From positions 4,030,001 to 4,094,000 of the forward strand of contig NZ_CP163443.1 of NCBI RefSeq assembly GCF_041053055.1: a stretch of DNA of 64,000 nt, in the 5' to 3' direction. The notes under the pieces are model-generated. The model had not been told where the DNA came from, searched no databases, and saw only the letters and a list, made by a program, of their open reading frames with translations. The stretch comes from Streptomyces sp. R41. GTDB lineage: Bacteria; Actinomycetota; Actinomycetes; Streptomycetales; Streptomycetaceae. This document shows, in pieces, positions 17,051 through 25,293 of the stretch. Both the position numbers and the translations under genes were made by a program. Position 1 is the stretch's first letter. Every line of letters begins with the position of its first letter.

Positions 17051-17539
17051 GTGCCCGGACCCGAGACCGCGCCCCACCACTCCCCCGGAGCCCACTCCGC
17101 GCCACCCCCCGTGCCGGACACGGCAAGCGCCGTGGTGCGCTGGGCGGCCTTCAGCTGTGTCCTCGTCCCGGTGGTGCTCCTCTGGTACGGCACCTCGCTG
17201 GCCGGTGCGGCCGGTACGGCCCTGGGCCTGGCGGCCGTCACCGGGGCCTGCCGGGTGCTGCTGAGGCAGTCCGAGCGGGGCGCGGCGCAACTGCGGGCCG
17301 AGGAGCGGGCCCCGCAGCGCGGCCGGCACGTCAGGGACAGCGCGGGCGTCACGGGCGGCGCGCACGTCAGGGACAGCGCGGGCGTCATGGGCGGCGCGCA
17401 CGGCAGGGGCGGCGCGGGCGTCATGGGCACCGGGCGCGGCAGGAGTGGCGCGGGCGCCGCGGGCGGCGCGCACGCCCGCAGTGGCGCGGGGGCTCACAGA
17501 GGTGGTCGGCACGGTGGGGGAAACAAGCCGGTCGACTGA
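17051..17539 (+). CDS. Small membrane protein with Gly/Ala/His-rich repeat tail
   Basis: Protein of 162 aa starting at GTG 17051 with GGGAG at 17040-17044. A proline/His-rich head is followed by one long hydrophobic region or hairpin (VRWAAFSCVLVPVVLLWYG and AGTALGLAAVTGACRVLL). A basic segment RQSERGAAQLRAEERAPQRG follows. The tail has 14-residue repeats of the type HVRDSAGVTGGA, becoming degenerate GRGGAGVMG and GAHARSGAGAHRGG. Function unknown. A comparable small gene sits directly upstream of adpA in S. coelicolor as I recall (SCO2791). It is likely under its own promoter, with 374 bp separating it from adpA. Confidence 0.75.
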   Translation: MPGPETAPHHSPGAHSAPPPVPDTASAVVRWAAFSCVLVPVVLLWYGTSLAGAAGTALGLAAVTGACRVLLRQSERGAAQLRAEERAPQRGRHVRDSAGVTGGAHVRDSAGVMGGAHGRGGAGVMGTGRGRSGAGAAGGAHARSGAGAHRGGRHGGGNKPVD

Positions 17540-17913
17540 CCGGTTCACGCGCACGCGCCCGCTTCTTTTCAGCCAACTTCTGCATATCGCGCATCCCTTG
17601 GTCGAACGACCCTCCAACCCCCGTTCGACCTGCGCTGAAAGGGCCACAGGGGGCGCGCGCACCCTACGTGGATTGGCCACTGCGACGAGGCGCACTTCCC
17701 TGCACGGCCCGCGAGTGCAACGCTTCGTGATCGAATGCTTCACGCCAAGTTGCCATGTCGACATTCCGCCGAGTGGAGAACTGGTCACCTTGGCGCCACA
17801 GGACACAGTAGATTCGATCTTGTCTTACGGCGGGGGACTCGTGCAGGACCGAGGGGAAACGTGCAGGAGCGACACAACCGAGGAGCCGCGACCACCGAGG
17901 GGGGCTTAGCAGT
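17540..17913 (+). promoter_or_regulatory. adpA upstream regulatory region
   Basis: A 374-bp gene-free stretch ahead of adpA. Family knowledge: adpA promoters are long and bound by several regulators (gamma-butyrolactone receptors, BldD, AdpA itself). I cannot identify a specific operator by eye. The AT-richer segment GTAGATTCGATCTTGTCTTACGG around 17808-17830 is a plausible core-promoter location. Confidence 0.5.
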
Positions 17914-19158
17914 ATGAGCCACGACTCCACTGCCGCGCCGGAAGCCGCGGCCCGGAAACTTTCCGGGCGACGCCGCAAGGAGATCGTCGCGGTGCTGCTG
18001 TTCAGCGGCGGCCCCATCTTCGAGAGTTCCATACCGCTGTCGGTGTTCGGGATTGACCGCCAGGACGCCGGCGTGCCGCGCTATCGACTCTTGGTATGCG
18101 CCGGCGAGGAAGGCCCACTGCGGACCACAGGGGGCCTGGAACTCACCGCACCACATGGCCTGGAAGCGATCTCCAGGGCAGGCACGGTGGTCGTGCCCGC
18201 CTGGCGGTCGATCACCTCGCCGCCACCGGAGGAAGCGCTCGACGCACTGCGCCGTGCGCACGAGGAGGGCGCCCGCATAGTCGGGCTGTGCACCGGCGCC
18301 TTCGTCCTGGCGGCGGCAGGCCTGCTGGACGGCCGACCGGCGACGACCCACTGGATGTACGCACCGACGCTGGCCAAGCGCTACCCGTCGGTGCACGTCG
18401 ACCCACGAGAGCTCTTCGTGGACGACGGAGACGTCCTGACATCGGCGGGTACGGCGGCCGGAATCGATCTCTGCCTCCACATCGTGCGGACGGACCACGG
18501 CAACGAGGCGGCGGGCGCGCTGGCCCGGCGTCTGGTGGTCCCGCCACGCCGCAGCGGCGGTCAGGAGCGCTACCTCGATCGATCTTTACCGGAGGAGATC
18601 GGCGCCGACCCCCTCGCGGAGGTCGTCGCCTGGGCGCTGGAGCACCTCCACGAGCAGTTCGACGTCGAGACCCTGGCGGCACGCGCGTACATGAGCCGCC
18701 GCACCTTCGACCGCCGGTTCCGCTCGCTCACGGGGAGCGCTCCTCTGCAGTGGCTGATCACCCAGCGCGTCCTGCAGGCACAGCGCCTCCTGGAGACCTC
18801 CGACTACTCGGTCGACGAGGTCGCGGGCCGCTGCGGCTTCCGCTCGCCGGTCGCGCTGCGGGGTCACTTCCGGCGCCAGCTCGGATCGTCCCCGGCCGCG
18901 TACCGGGCGGCGTACCGGGCCCGCAGGCCGCAGTCCGACCGTTCGCCGGAGGCGGACGGCTCCCCGGGGCCGGCCGGTCCACCACCCGCGCTGCCCCAGG
19001 AGAGCCCGGTCCCGATGCAGACCCGCCGCACGGCGGCGGCCAGCGCCCTCGGCCCGTCCGCATCGTCGGCGTCTCTCTCCACGGACACGGGCAAGCCCGG
19101 CCCGGAGCTGTACGCGGCGGGCAGGCCCAGCCTGCCGGGGCAGCGGAGCGCGCCGTAG
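17914..19158 (+). CDS. adpA: AdpA, AraC-family master regulator of development
   Basis: Transcriptional regulator of aerial growth and secondary metabolism, 414 aa. The N-terminal DJ-1/PfpI-like dimerisation domain (about 25-200) contains VLLFSGGPIFESSIPLSVFG and GLCTGAFVLAAAG. The C-terminal AraC/XylS domain (about 230-330) has two helix-turn-helix motifs, including FDVETLAARAYMSRRTFDRR and YSVDEVAGRCGFRSPVALRG. The linker contains a TTA codon at 18586-18588 (Leu225), the hallmark of bldA control in this gene. The last 80 residues are Pro/Ser/Ala-rich and presumably disordered. Monocistronic, followed by a hairpin terminator. Confidence 0.97.
   Translation: MSHDSTAAPEAAARKLSGRRRKEIVAVLLFSGGPIFESSIPLSVFGIDRQDAGVPRYRLLVCAGEEGPLRTTGGLELTAPHGLEAISRAGTVVVPAWRSITSPPPEEALDALRRAHEEGARIVGLCTGAFVLAAAGLLDGRPATTHWMYAPTLAKRYPSVHVDPRELFVDDGDVLTSAGTAAGIDLCLHIVRTDHGNEAAGALARRLVVPPRRSGGQERYLDRSLPEEIGADPLAEVVAWALEHLHEQFDVETLAARAYMSRRTFDRRFRSLTGSAPLQWLITQRVLQAQRLLETSDYSVDEVAGRCGFRSPVALRGHFRRQLGSSPAAYRAAYRARRPQSDRSPEADGSPGPAGPPPALPQESPVPMQTRRTAAASALGPSASSASLSTDTGKPGPELYAAGRPSLPGQRSAP
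18586..18588 (+). promoter_or_regulatory. TTA codon in adpA (bldA-dependent translation)
   Basis: Codon 225 of adpA is TTA, in the linker between the DJ-1-like and AraC domains, at the position known in S. coelicolor and S. griseus AdpA. TTA is read by the developmentally controlled bldA tRNA. Confidence 0.9.
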
Positions 19159-19183
19159 TACGGCCGTAGTGCGAGAAGGGAAA

Positions 19184-19210
19184 GGGGTCCGCGCCATGGG
19201 CGCGGGCCCC
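19184..19210. terminator. Terminator between adpA and orn
   Basis: 12-bp stem GGGGTCCGCGCC / GGCGCGGGCCCC with one G-U pair and a 3-base loop. It is 26 bp after the adpA stop and flanked by GAGAAGG and CCTTCTC that can extend the helix. Confidence 0.8.
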
Positions 19211-19286
19211 TTCTCCCGTGGTACGAGCCCTCGCCCGGGCGCACGGGCGGGTCCAGTCGGCCGGAGCGAGCCGTAGGGTGAGACAC

Positions 19287-19889
19287 ATGAACGATCGCAT
19301 GGTGTGGATCGACTGCGAGATGACCGGGCTCTCGCTGTCGGATGACGCGCTCATCGAGGTGGCCGCGCTGGTCACCGACTCGGAGCTGAACGTACTCGGC
19401 GAAGGCGTGGACATCGTGATCCGCCCGCCGGACGCCGCGCTGGAGACGATGCCGGACGTGGTGCGCCAGATGCACACCGCCTCCGGCCTCCTCGACGAGC
19501 TGGCCGCGGGCACGACCCTGGCGGACGCCGAGGAGCAGGTCCTCTCCTACGTACGTGAGCACGTCAAGGAGCCGGGCAAGGCCCCGCTCTGCGGAAACTC
19601 GGTGGGCACCGACCGCGGCTTCCTGCTGCGCGACATGCCCACCCTCGAGGACTACCTCCACTACCGCATCGTGGACGTCTCCTCCATCAAGGAGCTGGCC
19701 CGCCGCTGGTACCCCCGGGCGTACTTCAACAGCCCGGAGAAGAACGGCAACCACCGCGCCCTCGCCGACATCCGCGAGTCCATCGTCGAGCTCCGCTACT
19801 ACCGCGAGGCGATCTTCGTCCCCCAGCCCGGCCCCGACTCGGACACCGCCCGCACCATCGCGGCGAAGCACGTCCTGCCCGCCGAATAG
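19287..19889 (+). CDS. orn: Oligoribonuclease (3'-5' exoribonuclease for short RNA)
   Basis: DEDDh-family exonuclease of 200 aa that removes dinucleotides at the end of RNA decay and linear di-GMP breakdown. Exo I is [12 protein letters not shown] (Asp and Glu ligands) and Exo II is the [15 protein letters not shown] region. Exo III is [12 protein letters not shown] with the catalytic His-x4-Asp. ATG 19287 gives the family length; GGGTGAG precedes it. The open frame upstream to 19218 has no similarity. Known in S. coelicolor as ornA, located between adpA and tRNA-His as here. Confidence 0.96.
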   Translation: MNDRMVWIDCEMTGLSLSDDALIEVAALVTDSELNVLGEGVDIVIRPPDAALETMPDVVRQMHTASGLLDELAAGTTLADAEEQVLSYVREHVKEPGKAPLCGNSVGTDRGFLLRDMPTLEDYLHYRIVDVSSIKELARRWYPRAYFNSPEKNGNHRALADIRESIVELRYYREAIFVPQPGPDSDTARTIAAKHVLPAE

Positions 19890-19994
19890 GCTTTTGCCGG
19901 GGCCCGCCCGGGCCCCCACAAAAGCCGTGCGCGAGCACCCCTTCGGACCCTGTACACTTTTTCTCGGCCGGTCAGGGAAACCAAGACCGGTCGT

Positions 19995-20068
19995 GGTGGG
20001 TGTAGCTCAGCTGGTAGAGCACCTGGTTGTGGTCCAGGATGTCGCGGGTTCAAGTCCCGTCACTCACC
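19995..20068 (+). tRNA. tRNA-His (GTG anticodon)
   Basis: Cloverleaf with acceptor GTGGGTG / CACTCAC, D-arm TAGCTCAGCTGGTAGAGC, anticodon loop CTGGTTGTGGTCCAG carrying GTG, and T-arm GCGGGTTCAAGTCCCGT. An extra G at 19995 can pair with the discriminator C at 20068, the His identity element. CCA is not encoded. Confidence 0.95.
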
Positions 20069-20076
20069 CTTGATGA

Positions 20077-20112
20077 ACAGGGCCCGGCCTGCGACAGCAG
20101 GCCGGGCCCTGT
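20077..20112 (+). terminator. Terminator of tRNA-His
   Basis: Perfect 16-bp stem ACAGGGCCCGGCCTGC / GCAGGCCGGGCCCTGT with loop GACA, beginning 9 bp after the tRNA and followed by TTCG. It also lies just before the convergent stop at 20119. Confidence 0.9.
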
Positions 20113-20118
20113 TTCGTG

Positions 20119-20946
20119 TCACGGCCGACGTCCCTCGGCGGCTCGCCAGGCCGTCGCGAAGTCGTGGACGTTCTCGAAGCGGTCGGCCGGGTCGGTGCGC
20201 GTGGCGCGGACGATCACCGTCTGCTGGGCCGGGGTGCCGCGCCAGGCGCGTTCCTCGTCACCCGCGTCCAGGAGGAGGCGGGCGGTGCGGCCCAGGGTGA
20301 AGACGGTCGTGCGGGTGTCGATGACCGCGCCGCGGACGAACTCCTCGGGGGCCATGAAGCGCCGTGAGCCCGGCAGGCGTTCTTCCTCCAGGACGAACGG
20401 GCCCGGACGGTACTCGTCGAGGTCGACCAGGTGGATCGCGTCGCGGGCGAAGTCGTACAGGAGGGCGCCGTCGTAGAAGTCGACCGCGACATGGCCGGCG
20501 GCCTCCACCGCGAGATGGGCGTCCAGGATCCGGTCGAAGGCGCGCAGTACGCGGCCCGTCGGCAGGGCGCGGAAGCGGGCCATCGGGCTGTCCGGGCTCG
20601 TGCGGCCGCGGGAGCCGCCCCGAGTGGCGTGGTACAGCACCTCGCCCTCCCGCCAGGGCATCACCACCGCCCAGCCGCCACCCCGTACGGCGATCCGGTG
20701 GACCTGCGGGACGATCGCCGAGTGCCGTACGGCCCGGTGGAAGGCCCAGCCGCGCGCGAGCGAGTGGCGCGCGCGATCCGTGACCGCCTCCTTGACGAAC
20801 CAACGCGCCCCGTCGAGCAGCCGCACCCCGTACGACACGCACCCCGAGTCCTGCTCCCCGAACGCCCTGAACACCTCGCCCACCCGACCCAAATACGGCT
20901 CCACGGCGGGCACTTCGTCGATTCCCAGCAAGGGGTGCAGGACCAT
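20119..20946 (-). CDS. Serine/threonine protein kinase-like protein
   Basis: Cytoplasmic kinase-fold protein of 275 aa from ATG 20946. Recognisable are a Lys-bearing strand GARWFVKEAV (about residue 50) and a hinge-like AVVMPWREGEVLYHA. The catalytic-loop equivalent GHVAVDFYDGALLYDF comes next. The metal-binding block HLVDLDEYRPGPF, with DLD in place of DFG, is followed by an activation segment and RRFMAPEEFVRG, the APE motif. A C-lobe helix region follows. The catalytic HRD is replaced by AVDF, so it is an atypical kinase and may be a pseudokinase. Divergent (30-bp gap) from an SMI1-like gene. Confidence 0.8.
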   Translation of the reverse strand: MVLHPLLGIDEVPAVEPYLGRVGEVFRAFGEQDSGCVSYGVRLLDGARWFVKEAVTDRARHSLARGWAFHRAVRHSAIVPQVHRIAVRGGGWAVVMPWREGEVLYHATRGGSRGRTSPDSPMARFRALPTGRVLRAFDRILDAHLAVEAAGHVAVDFYDGALLYDFARDAIHLVDLDEYRPGPFVLEEERLPGSRRFMAPEEFVRGAVIDTRTTVFTLGRTARLLLDAGDEERAWRGTPAQQTVIVRATRTDPADRFENVHDFATAWRAAEGRRP

Positions 20947-20976
20947 GTCGCCAGAGTGCCTCACCAGGGTGCCGTC

Positions 20977-21450
20977 ATGTGGAAAGACGCGGCGGGTGAG
21001 GTGGCGGTCGAGGCGAAGTTCAGGGATCCCGTCGGGGCGGACGCGCCGGCCGACACAGAGCTGCGGCTGGGGTGTCGGCTGCCCGCCGAGTTGACCGGGC
21101 TGCTCCGGGAGACGAACGGCATCGTGGATCCGTACGGGGTCGACGTCGTCTGGTCGCTGCAGCAGATCGTCGAGCGGAATCTTCTCTTTCGGTCGGACCC
21201 GTCGTTCGCCGGGCTGTACATGCCCTTCGAGCCCCTGCTGTTCTTCGGCGACAACGGCGGCGGTGATCAGTTCGCGTTCGTGCGGACGCCGCCGCGCGCG
21301 GACATCTTCGTATGGGATCACGAGGACGACAGTCGGCGGTGGGTCGCCCGGGACCTGCGGGACTACCTCGGACGGGCGCTCACCGCCTACGGGGACGACT
21401 GGTACCGGTGGACGGACACACGGCGCCTTCCGGCACCCGGCACCTCATGA
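20977..21450 (+). CDS. SMI1/KNR4-like protein
   Basis: Protein of 157 aa with the SMI1/KNR4 (SUKH) pattern. It has LGCRLPAELTGLLRETNGIV near residues 30-50 and a middle LYMPFEPLLFFGDNGGGDQF with the family's F-G-x-N/D-G-G-G-D signature. The strand DIFVWDHEDDSRRWVARDL precedes the C-terminal helix. SUKH proteins are known as immunity proteins to nuclease and other toxins, but many act alone. Here no toxin gene is adjacent; its neighbour is the divergent kinase-like gene. The stop overlaps the cebR stop convergently (TCATGA, 21445-21450). Confidence 0.82.
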   Translation: MWKDAAGEVAVEAKFRDPVGADAPADTELRLGCRLPAELTGLLRETNGIVDPYGVDVVWSLQQIVERNLLFRSDPSFAGLYMPFEPLLFFGDNGGGDQFAFVRTPPRADIFVWDHEDDSRRWVARDLRDYLGRALTAYGDDWYRWTDTRRLPAPGTS

Positions 21451-22500
21451 AGAAGCGCGCACCACCAGCTCCGCGGGCAGCACCAGCTGCCGCTTCTCCA
21501 GCCCCCGCGACACCGCCGGGCGGCGGTCCGCGATCTCGCCGAGGAGGAGATCGATCATCGCGCGGCCCATCTCCTCGATCGGCTGGCGGACGCTGGTCAG
21601 CGGCGGGTCCATGTGCCGGGCGATGGCGGAGTCGTCGTAGCCGATCAGTGCCACGTCGTCCGGTATGCGGCGACCCGCCTCGCGCAGCACCTGGCGGGCG
21701 CCGGCCGCCATGACGTCGGAGCCGGCGAAGACCGCGTCGAGGTCGGGGCAGCGCTCCAGGAGCAGGGTCATCGCGCGGCGGCCGCCGTCCTCCGTGAAGT
21801 CGCCGGGAACGATCAGCCGGTCGTCGGCCTCACGGCCCGCGTCGAGCAGCGCCTCGCGGTAGCCGTCGACTCGGCGCTGGGCGCCGAAGACGTCGAGGCG
21901 GCCTGCGAGGTGCACGATCCTGCGGCGGCCCTGGGCGATCAGGTGCTCGACGGCCGCGCGGCCTCCGCCGTAGTTGTCGGAGTCGACGGACGGCAGCGTC
22001 TCGTCCGCGGAGCGGCGGCCGCTGATCACCGCCGGGATCTCCAGCTGGGAGAGGAGGTCGGGGAGAGGGTCGTTCGCGTGGACGGAGACGAGCAGGACGC
22101 CGTCCACGCGGTGCGCCGCCAGGTACTGGGCCAGCCGCTGCCTCTCCCTGTCGCTGCCCGCGAAGATCAGGAGCAGTTGCATCTCGGTGTCGGAGAGCTC
22201 GGCCCCCACGCCCCGGAGCATGTCCGAGAAGTACGGTTCGGCGAAGAAGCGGGTCTCCGGTTCGGGGACGACCAGGGCGATGGCGTCCGTGCGGTTGGCG
22301 GCGAGGGCTCGGGCCGCCGTGTTGGGGACGTAGCCGAGTTCCGCGACGGCCGCCTCGACGGCGGCGCGGGTCGCGTCGCTGACCCGCGGGGAGCCGTTGA
22401 TCACCCGGGACACCGTCCCGCGGCCCACTCCGGCCCGCGCGGCGACCTCCTCAAGCGTCGGCCGCCCCCCGCTCCGGCCCCGCGCTCCGTGGCCTGCCAT
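21445..22500 (-). CDS. cebR: CebR, LacI-family repressor of cellobiose uptake
   Basis: LacI/GalR repressor of 351 aa. The N-terminal helix-turn-helix PTLEEVAARAGVGRGTVSRV and hinge (about residues 10-60) precede the sugar-binding core with ALVVPEPETRFFAEPYFSDM and VALIGYDDSAIARHMDPPLT. Family knowledge: CebR blocks cebEFG and bglC, is released by cellobiose, and binds TGGGAGCGCTCCCA. Exactly that palindrome precedes cebE, and a near copy precedes bglC. ATG 22500 follows GGGAGG. The longer open frame to 22581 lacks family similarity. Confidence 0.94.
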   Translation of the reverse strand: MAGHGARGRSGGRPTLEEVAARAGVGRGTVSRVINGSPRVSDATRAAVEAAVAELGYVPNTAARALAANRTDAIALVVPEPETRFFAEPYFSDMLRGVGAELSDTEMQLLLIFAGSDRERQRLAQYLAAHRVDGVLLVSVHANDPLPDLLSQLEIPAVISGRRSADETLPSVDSDNYGGGRAAVEHLIAQGRRRIVHLAGRLDVFGAQRRVDGYREALLDAGREADDRLIVPGDFTEDGGRRAMTLLLERCPDLDAVFAGSDVMAAGARQVLREAGRRIPDDVALIGYDDSAIARHMDPPLTSVRQPIEEMGRAMIDLLLGEIADRRPAVSRGLEKRQLVLPAELVVRASS

Positions 22501-22939
22501 GGTCCGCCTCCCGTCGACACCGCGTGTGGCCTGGAATCTAACAGTCGTTTCCCGGCACCGGCCGGGGGCTGCGACCGCCATGGGGTGTTTTCGCCCCCGC
22601 CGCTGCCCTGCCCGTACTTGGAGCCCGCGGTGGAGCCGCTCATGGATGCAGCGCCCCCAGACCTCCGTATCGTGCCGACGCGCTTGTCCTCAAATGCCGG
22701 ACAGGCTAAAAGACTTCACCTAGCTAACAGGCCGATAACTGAAGACATATCTCCGCGCCTCCACCCTTGACACCCCCGCCCGGACCGACGACTCTTCAAC
22801 ACATCACCTGTGGGAGCGCTCCCACAGTACCTGACACATACACATCCCGCACGTTCCCCGCCCGAGCCGCAGCGAGAAACAACGGGCCCAACAGAGCAGT
22901 TGGCCGGGGGGTCGGCACGTCAGGCAACAGGAGGACGCA
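22501..22939. other. cebR-cebE intergenic region
   Basis: 439 bp between the divergent cebR and cebE genes. The part near cebR (about 22583-22620, TGTTTTCGCCCCCGCCGCTG onward) resembles the 5' arm of the dispersed palindromic element at 53359. The middle contains AT-rich DNA (AGGCTAAAAGACTTCACCTA and TAACAGGCCGATAACTGAAG), likely the cebR promoter. The CebR operator lies at 22811. No gene seen. Confidence 0.6.
22811..22824 (+). promoter_or_regulatory. CebR operator upstream of cebEFG
   Basis: Perfect 14-bp palindrome TGGGAGCGCTCCCA, extendable to CTGTGGGAGCGCTCCCACAG (22808-22827). It is 115 bp before the cebE start. This is the published CebR-box consensus in S. griseus and S. scabies as I recall. 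Confidence 0.95.
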
Positions 22940-24268
22940 ATGCGCACGAGTACCCGTCGGTCCCGCAGGCTGGGGGCCCTCGCGGCCGTCGCCGCGCTGA
23001 CCACAGGGCTGCTGGCCGGCTGCGCCAACGACTCGGATGACGGCTCGTCGAACTCGGACGGCGGCGGCAAGGGCGGCGGTGGCAAGACCACGCTGACCAT
23101 CGGCACCTTCGGTGTCTTCGGCTACAAGCAGGCCGGCCTCTACGACGAGTACATGAAGCTCCACCCGGACATCACCATCAAGGAGAACGTCACCACCCGT
23201 ACCGACGTGTACTGGCCCAAGACGCTCACCCGTCTGCAGGCCGGTTCCGGCACCGACGACATCCAGGCGATCGAAGTCGGCAACATCACCGAGGCCGTGC
23301 AGACGCAGGCCGACAAGTTCGTCGACCTCGGCAAGGACGTCGACAAGTCCCAGTGGCTGGACTGGAAGAACGCCCAGGCCACCACCAAGGACGGCAAGCT
23401 GATCGGGCTCGGCACCGACATCGGCCCGATGGCGATCTGCTACCGCAAGGACCTGTTCCAGAAGGCCGGCCTGGAGACGGACCGCACCAAGCTCGCCGAG
23501 CAGTGGAAGGGCGACTGGTCCAAGTACGTAGACCTCGGCAAGGACTACATGAAGAAGGCGCCGAGCGGCACCAAGTTCGTGGACTCCGCCTCCTCGGTCT
23601 ACAACGCGGCCCTCGGCGGCGAGAGCGAGCGGTACTACGACAAGGACGGCAACGTCATCTGGGACAAGTCCTCGGGCGTGAAGAAGTCCTGGAACACCGC
23701 GATGGAGGTCGCGACCAGCAACATGTCGGCGAAGCTGAAGCAGTTCGACCCGACGTGGGACCAGGGCTACGCCAAGGGCACCTTCGCGACGGTGGCCTGC
23801 CCGGCGTGGATGATCGGCTACATCGAGCAGAAGTCCGGTGCGTCGGGCAAGGGCAAGTGGGACGTGGCGGCGGCTCCGACAGCGTCCAACTGGGGCGGTT
23901 CGTTCATCGGCGTGCCGACGGCGGGCAAGCACCAGAAGGAGGCCGTCGCGCTGGCGAAGTGGCTGACCGCCCCCGAGCAGCAGGCCAAGGTCTTCGGCAA
24001 GCAGGCGAGCTTCCCGTCGACCCCGTCGGCTTACGCGAGCCTGAAGCCGCAGGCCGACACCACGGCGTACTTCTCGGACGCGCCGATCACGCAGATCTTC
24101 TCCGACTCGGCGAAGACCATCCCGACGCAGATCTTCGGCGCGAAGGACCAGCCGATCGGCACGGCCATCACCGACGTCGGCATCCTTCAGGTCGAGCAGA
24201 AGGGCAAGACCCCTGACCAGGGCTGGAACGCGGCCAAGTCGGAGATCAAGGACGTGCTCGGCCAGTGA
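22940..24268 (+). CDS. cebE: Cellobiose/cellotriose-binding lipoprotein
   Basis: Family-1 extracellular solute-binding protein, 442 aa, capturing cello-oligosaccharides for the ABC importer. The signal peptide RRLGALAAVAALTTGLLAGC ends at the lipobox with Cys28, and an Asp/Ser/Gly linker follows. The mature part begins TTLTIGTFGVFGYKQAGLYD, as expected for carbohydrate-binding proteins. GGAGG precedes the ATG by 7 bases. First gene of cebEFG, controlled by the CebR operator 115 bp upstream. The ATPase MsiK, which energises this importer in streptomycetes, is not encoded nearby. Confidence 0.94.
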   Translation: MRTSTRRSRRLGALAAVAALTTGLLAGCANDSDDGSSNSDGGGKGGGGKTTLTIGTFGVFGYKQAGLYDEYMKLHPDITIKENVTTRTDVYWPKTLTRLQAGSGTDDIQAIEVGNITEAVQTQADKFVDLGKDVDKSQWLDWKNAQATTKDGKLIGLGTDIGPMAICYRKDLFQKAGLETDRTKLAEQWKGDWSKYVDLGKDYMKKAPSGTKFVDSASSVYNAALGGESERYYDKDGNVIWDKSSGVKKSWNTAMEVATSNMSAKLKQFDPTWDQGYAKGTFATVACPAWMIGYIEQKSGASGKGKWDVAAAPTASNWGGSFIGVPTAGKHQKEAVALAKWLTAPEQQAKVFGKQASFPSTPSAYASLKPQADTTAYFSDAPITQIFSDSAKTIPTQIFGAKDQPIGTAITDVGILQVEQKGKTPDQGWNAAKSEIKDVLGQ

Positions 24269-25293
24269 CCAGCTCCAAGCAGGCTCTCGCGCAGACCGCG
24301 CCGAGCGCCGACGCCGCGCCCGGTGACCAGCCGGGCGCGGCCCGCCGCGCTCACGGTCGCGGTACGCCGCCCCCGGGCACGAGCTCCTGGCGCAGCCGGC
24401 TGTACCGCTGGGACATGAAGGCGTCGCCGTACGCGTTCATCGCCCCGTTCTTCATCGTCTTCGGGGCCTTCGGGCTCGTGCCGCTGCTGTACACGGCCTG
24501 GTACTCGCTGCACAACGTGCAGTTGTCCGGCCTGGACCACCAGACCTGGGTGGGCCTGGACAACTACCAGAACCTGCTGTCCTCGGAGTTCTTCTGGAAC
24601 GCCCTGGAGAACACCTTCACCATCGGTGTGATCTCGACGGTGCCGCAGCTGGTCATGGCGATCGGGATCGCGCATCTGCTCAACTACCGGCTGCGCGGCT
24701 CGACCGTGTGGCGGGTCGTGATGCTCACCCCGTACGCCACCTCGGTGGCGGCGGCGACGCTGGTCTTCACGTTGCTGTACTCGTGGGACGGCGGCATGAT
24801 CAACTGGCTGCTGCACTTCGTCGGGGTCGACCCGATCAACTGGCGCGAGTCCGACTGGGGCGGTCAGTTCGCCGTCTCCTCGATCGTGATCTGGCGGTGG
24901 ACCGGCTACAACGCGCTGATCTATCTGGCGGCGATGCAGGCGATCCCCACCGATCTGTACGAGTCGGCCGCACTCGACGGGGCGGGCCGCTGGCAGCAGT
25001 TCCGCCATGTGACGGTCCCGATGCTCCGGCCGACGATCCTGTTCACGGTGGTGGTCTCCACGATCGGCGCGACCCAGCTCTTCGGTGAGCCCCTGCTGTT
25101 CGGCGGGGTGAGCGGCTCGAAGGGCGGCTCCGCGCACCAGTACCAGACGCTCGGCCTGTACATGTACGACCAGGGCTGGGGCATCGGCAACCTCGGTAAG
25201 GCGTCCGCGATCGCCTGGACGATGTTCCTGATCCTGCTGATCGTCGCCGCGATCAATCTTCTGATCACCCGACGGCTGAGGAAATCCCAATGA
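24265..25293 (+). CDS. cebF: Cellobiose ABC transporter permease CebF
   Basis: MalF-type inner-membrane permease, 342 aa. A polar N-terminus precedes six helices, starting with YAFIAPFFIVFGAFGLVPLL. The binding-protein-dependent permease EAA motif lies in YESAALDGAGRWQQFRHVTV. The GTG at 24265 overlaps the cebE stop (GTGA), and the end overlaps cebG (ATGA), so translation is coupled through the operon. Confidence 0.94.
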   Translation: MTSSKQALAQTAPSADAAPGDQPGAARRAHGRGTPPPGTSSWRSRLYRWDMKASPYAFIAPFFIVFGAFGLVPLLYTAWYSLHNVQLSGLDHQTWVGLDNYQNLLSSEFFWNALENTFTIGVISTVPQLVMAIGIAHLLNYRLRGSTVWRVVMLTPYATSVAAATLVFTLLYSWDGGMINWLLHFVGVDPINWRESDWGGQFAVSSIVIWRWTGYNALIYLAAMQAIPTDLYESAALDGAGRWQQFRHVTVPMLRPTILFTVVVSTIGATQLFGEPLLFGGVSGSKGGSAHQYQTLGLYMYDQGWGIGNLGKASAIAWTMFLILLIVAAINLLITRRLRKSQ

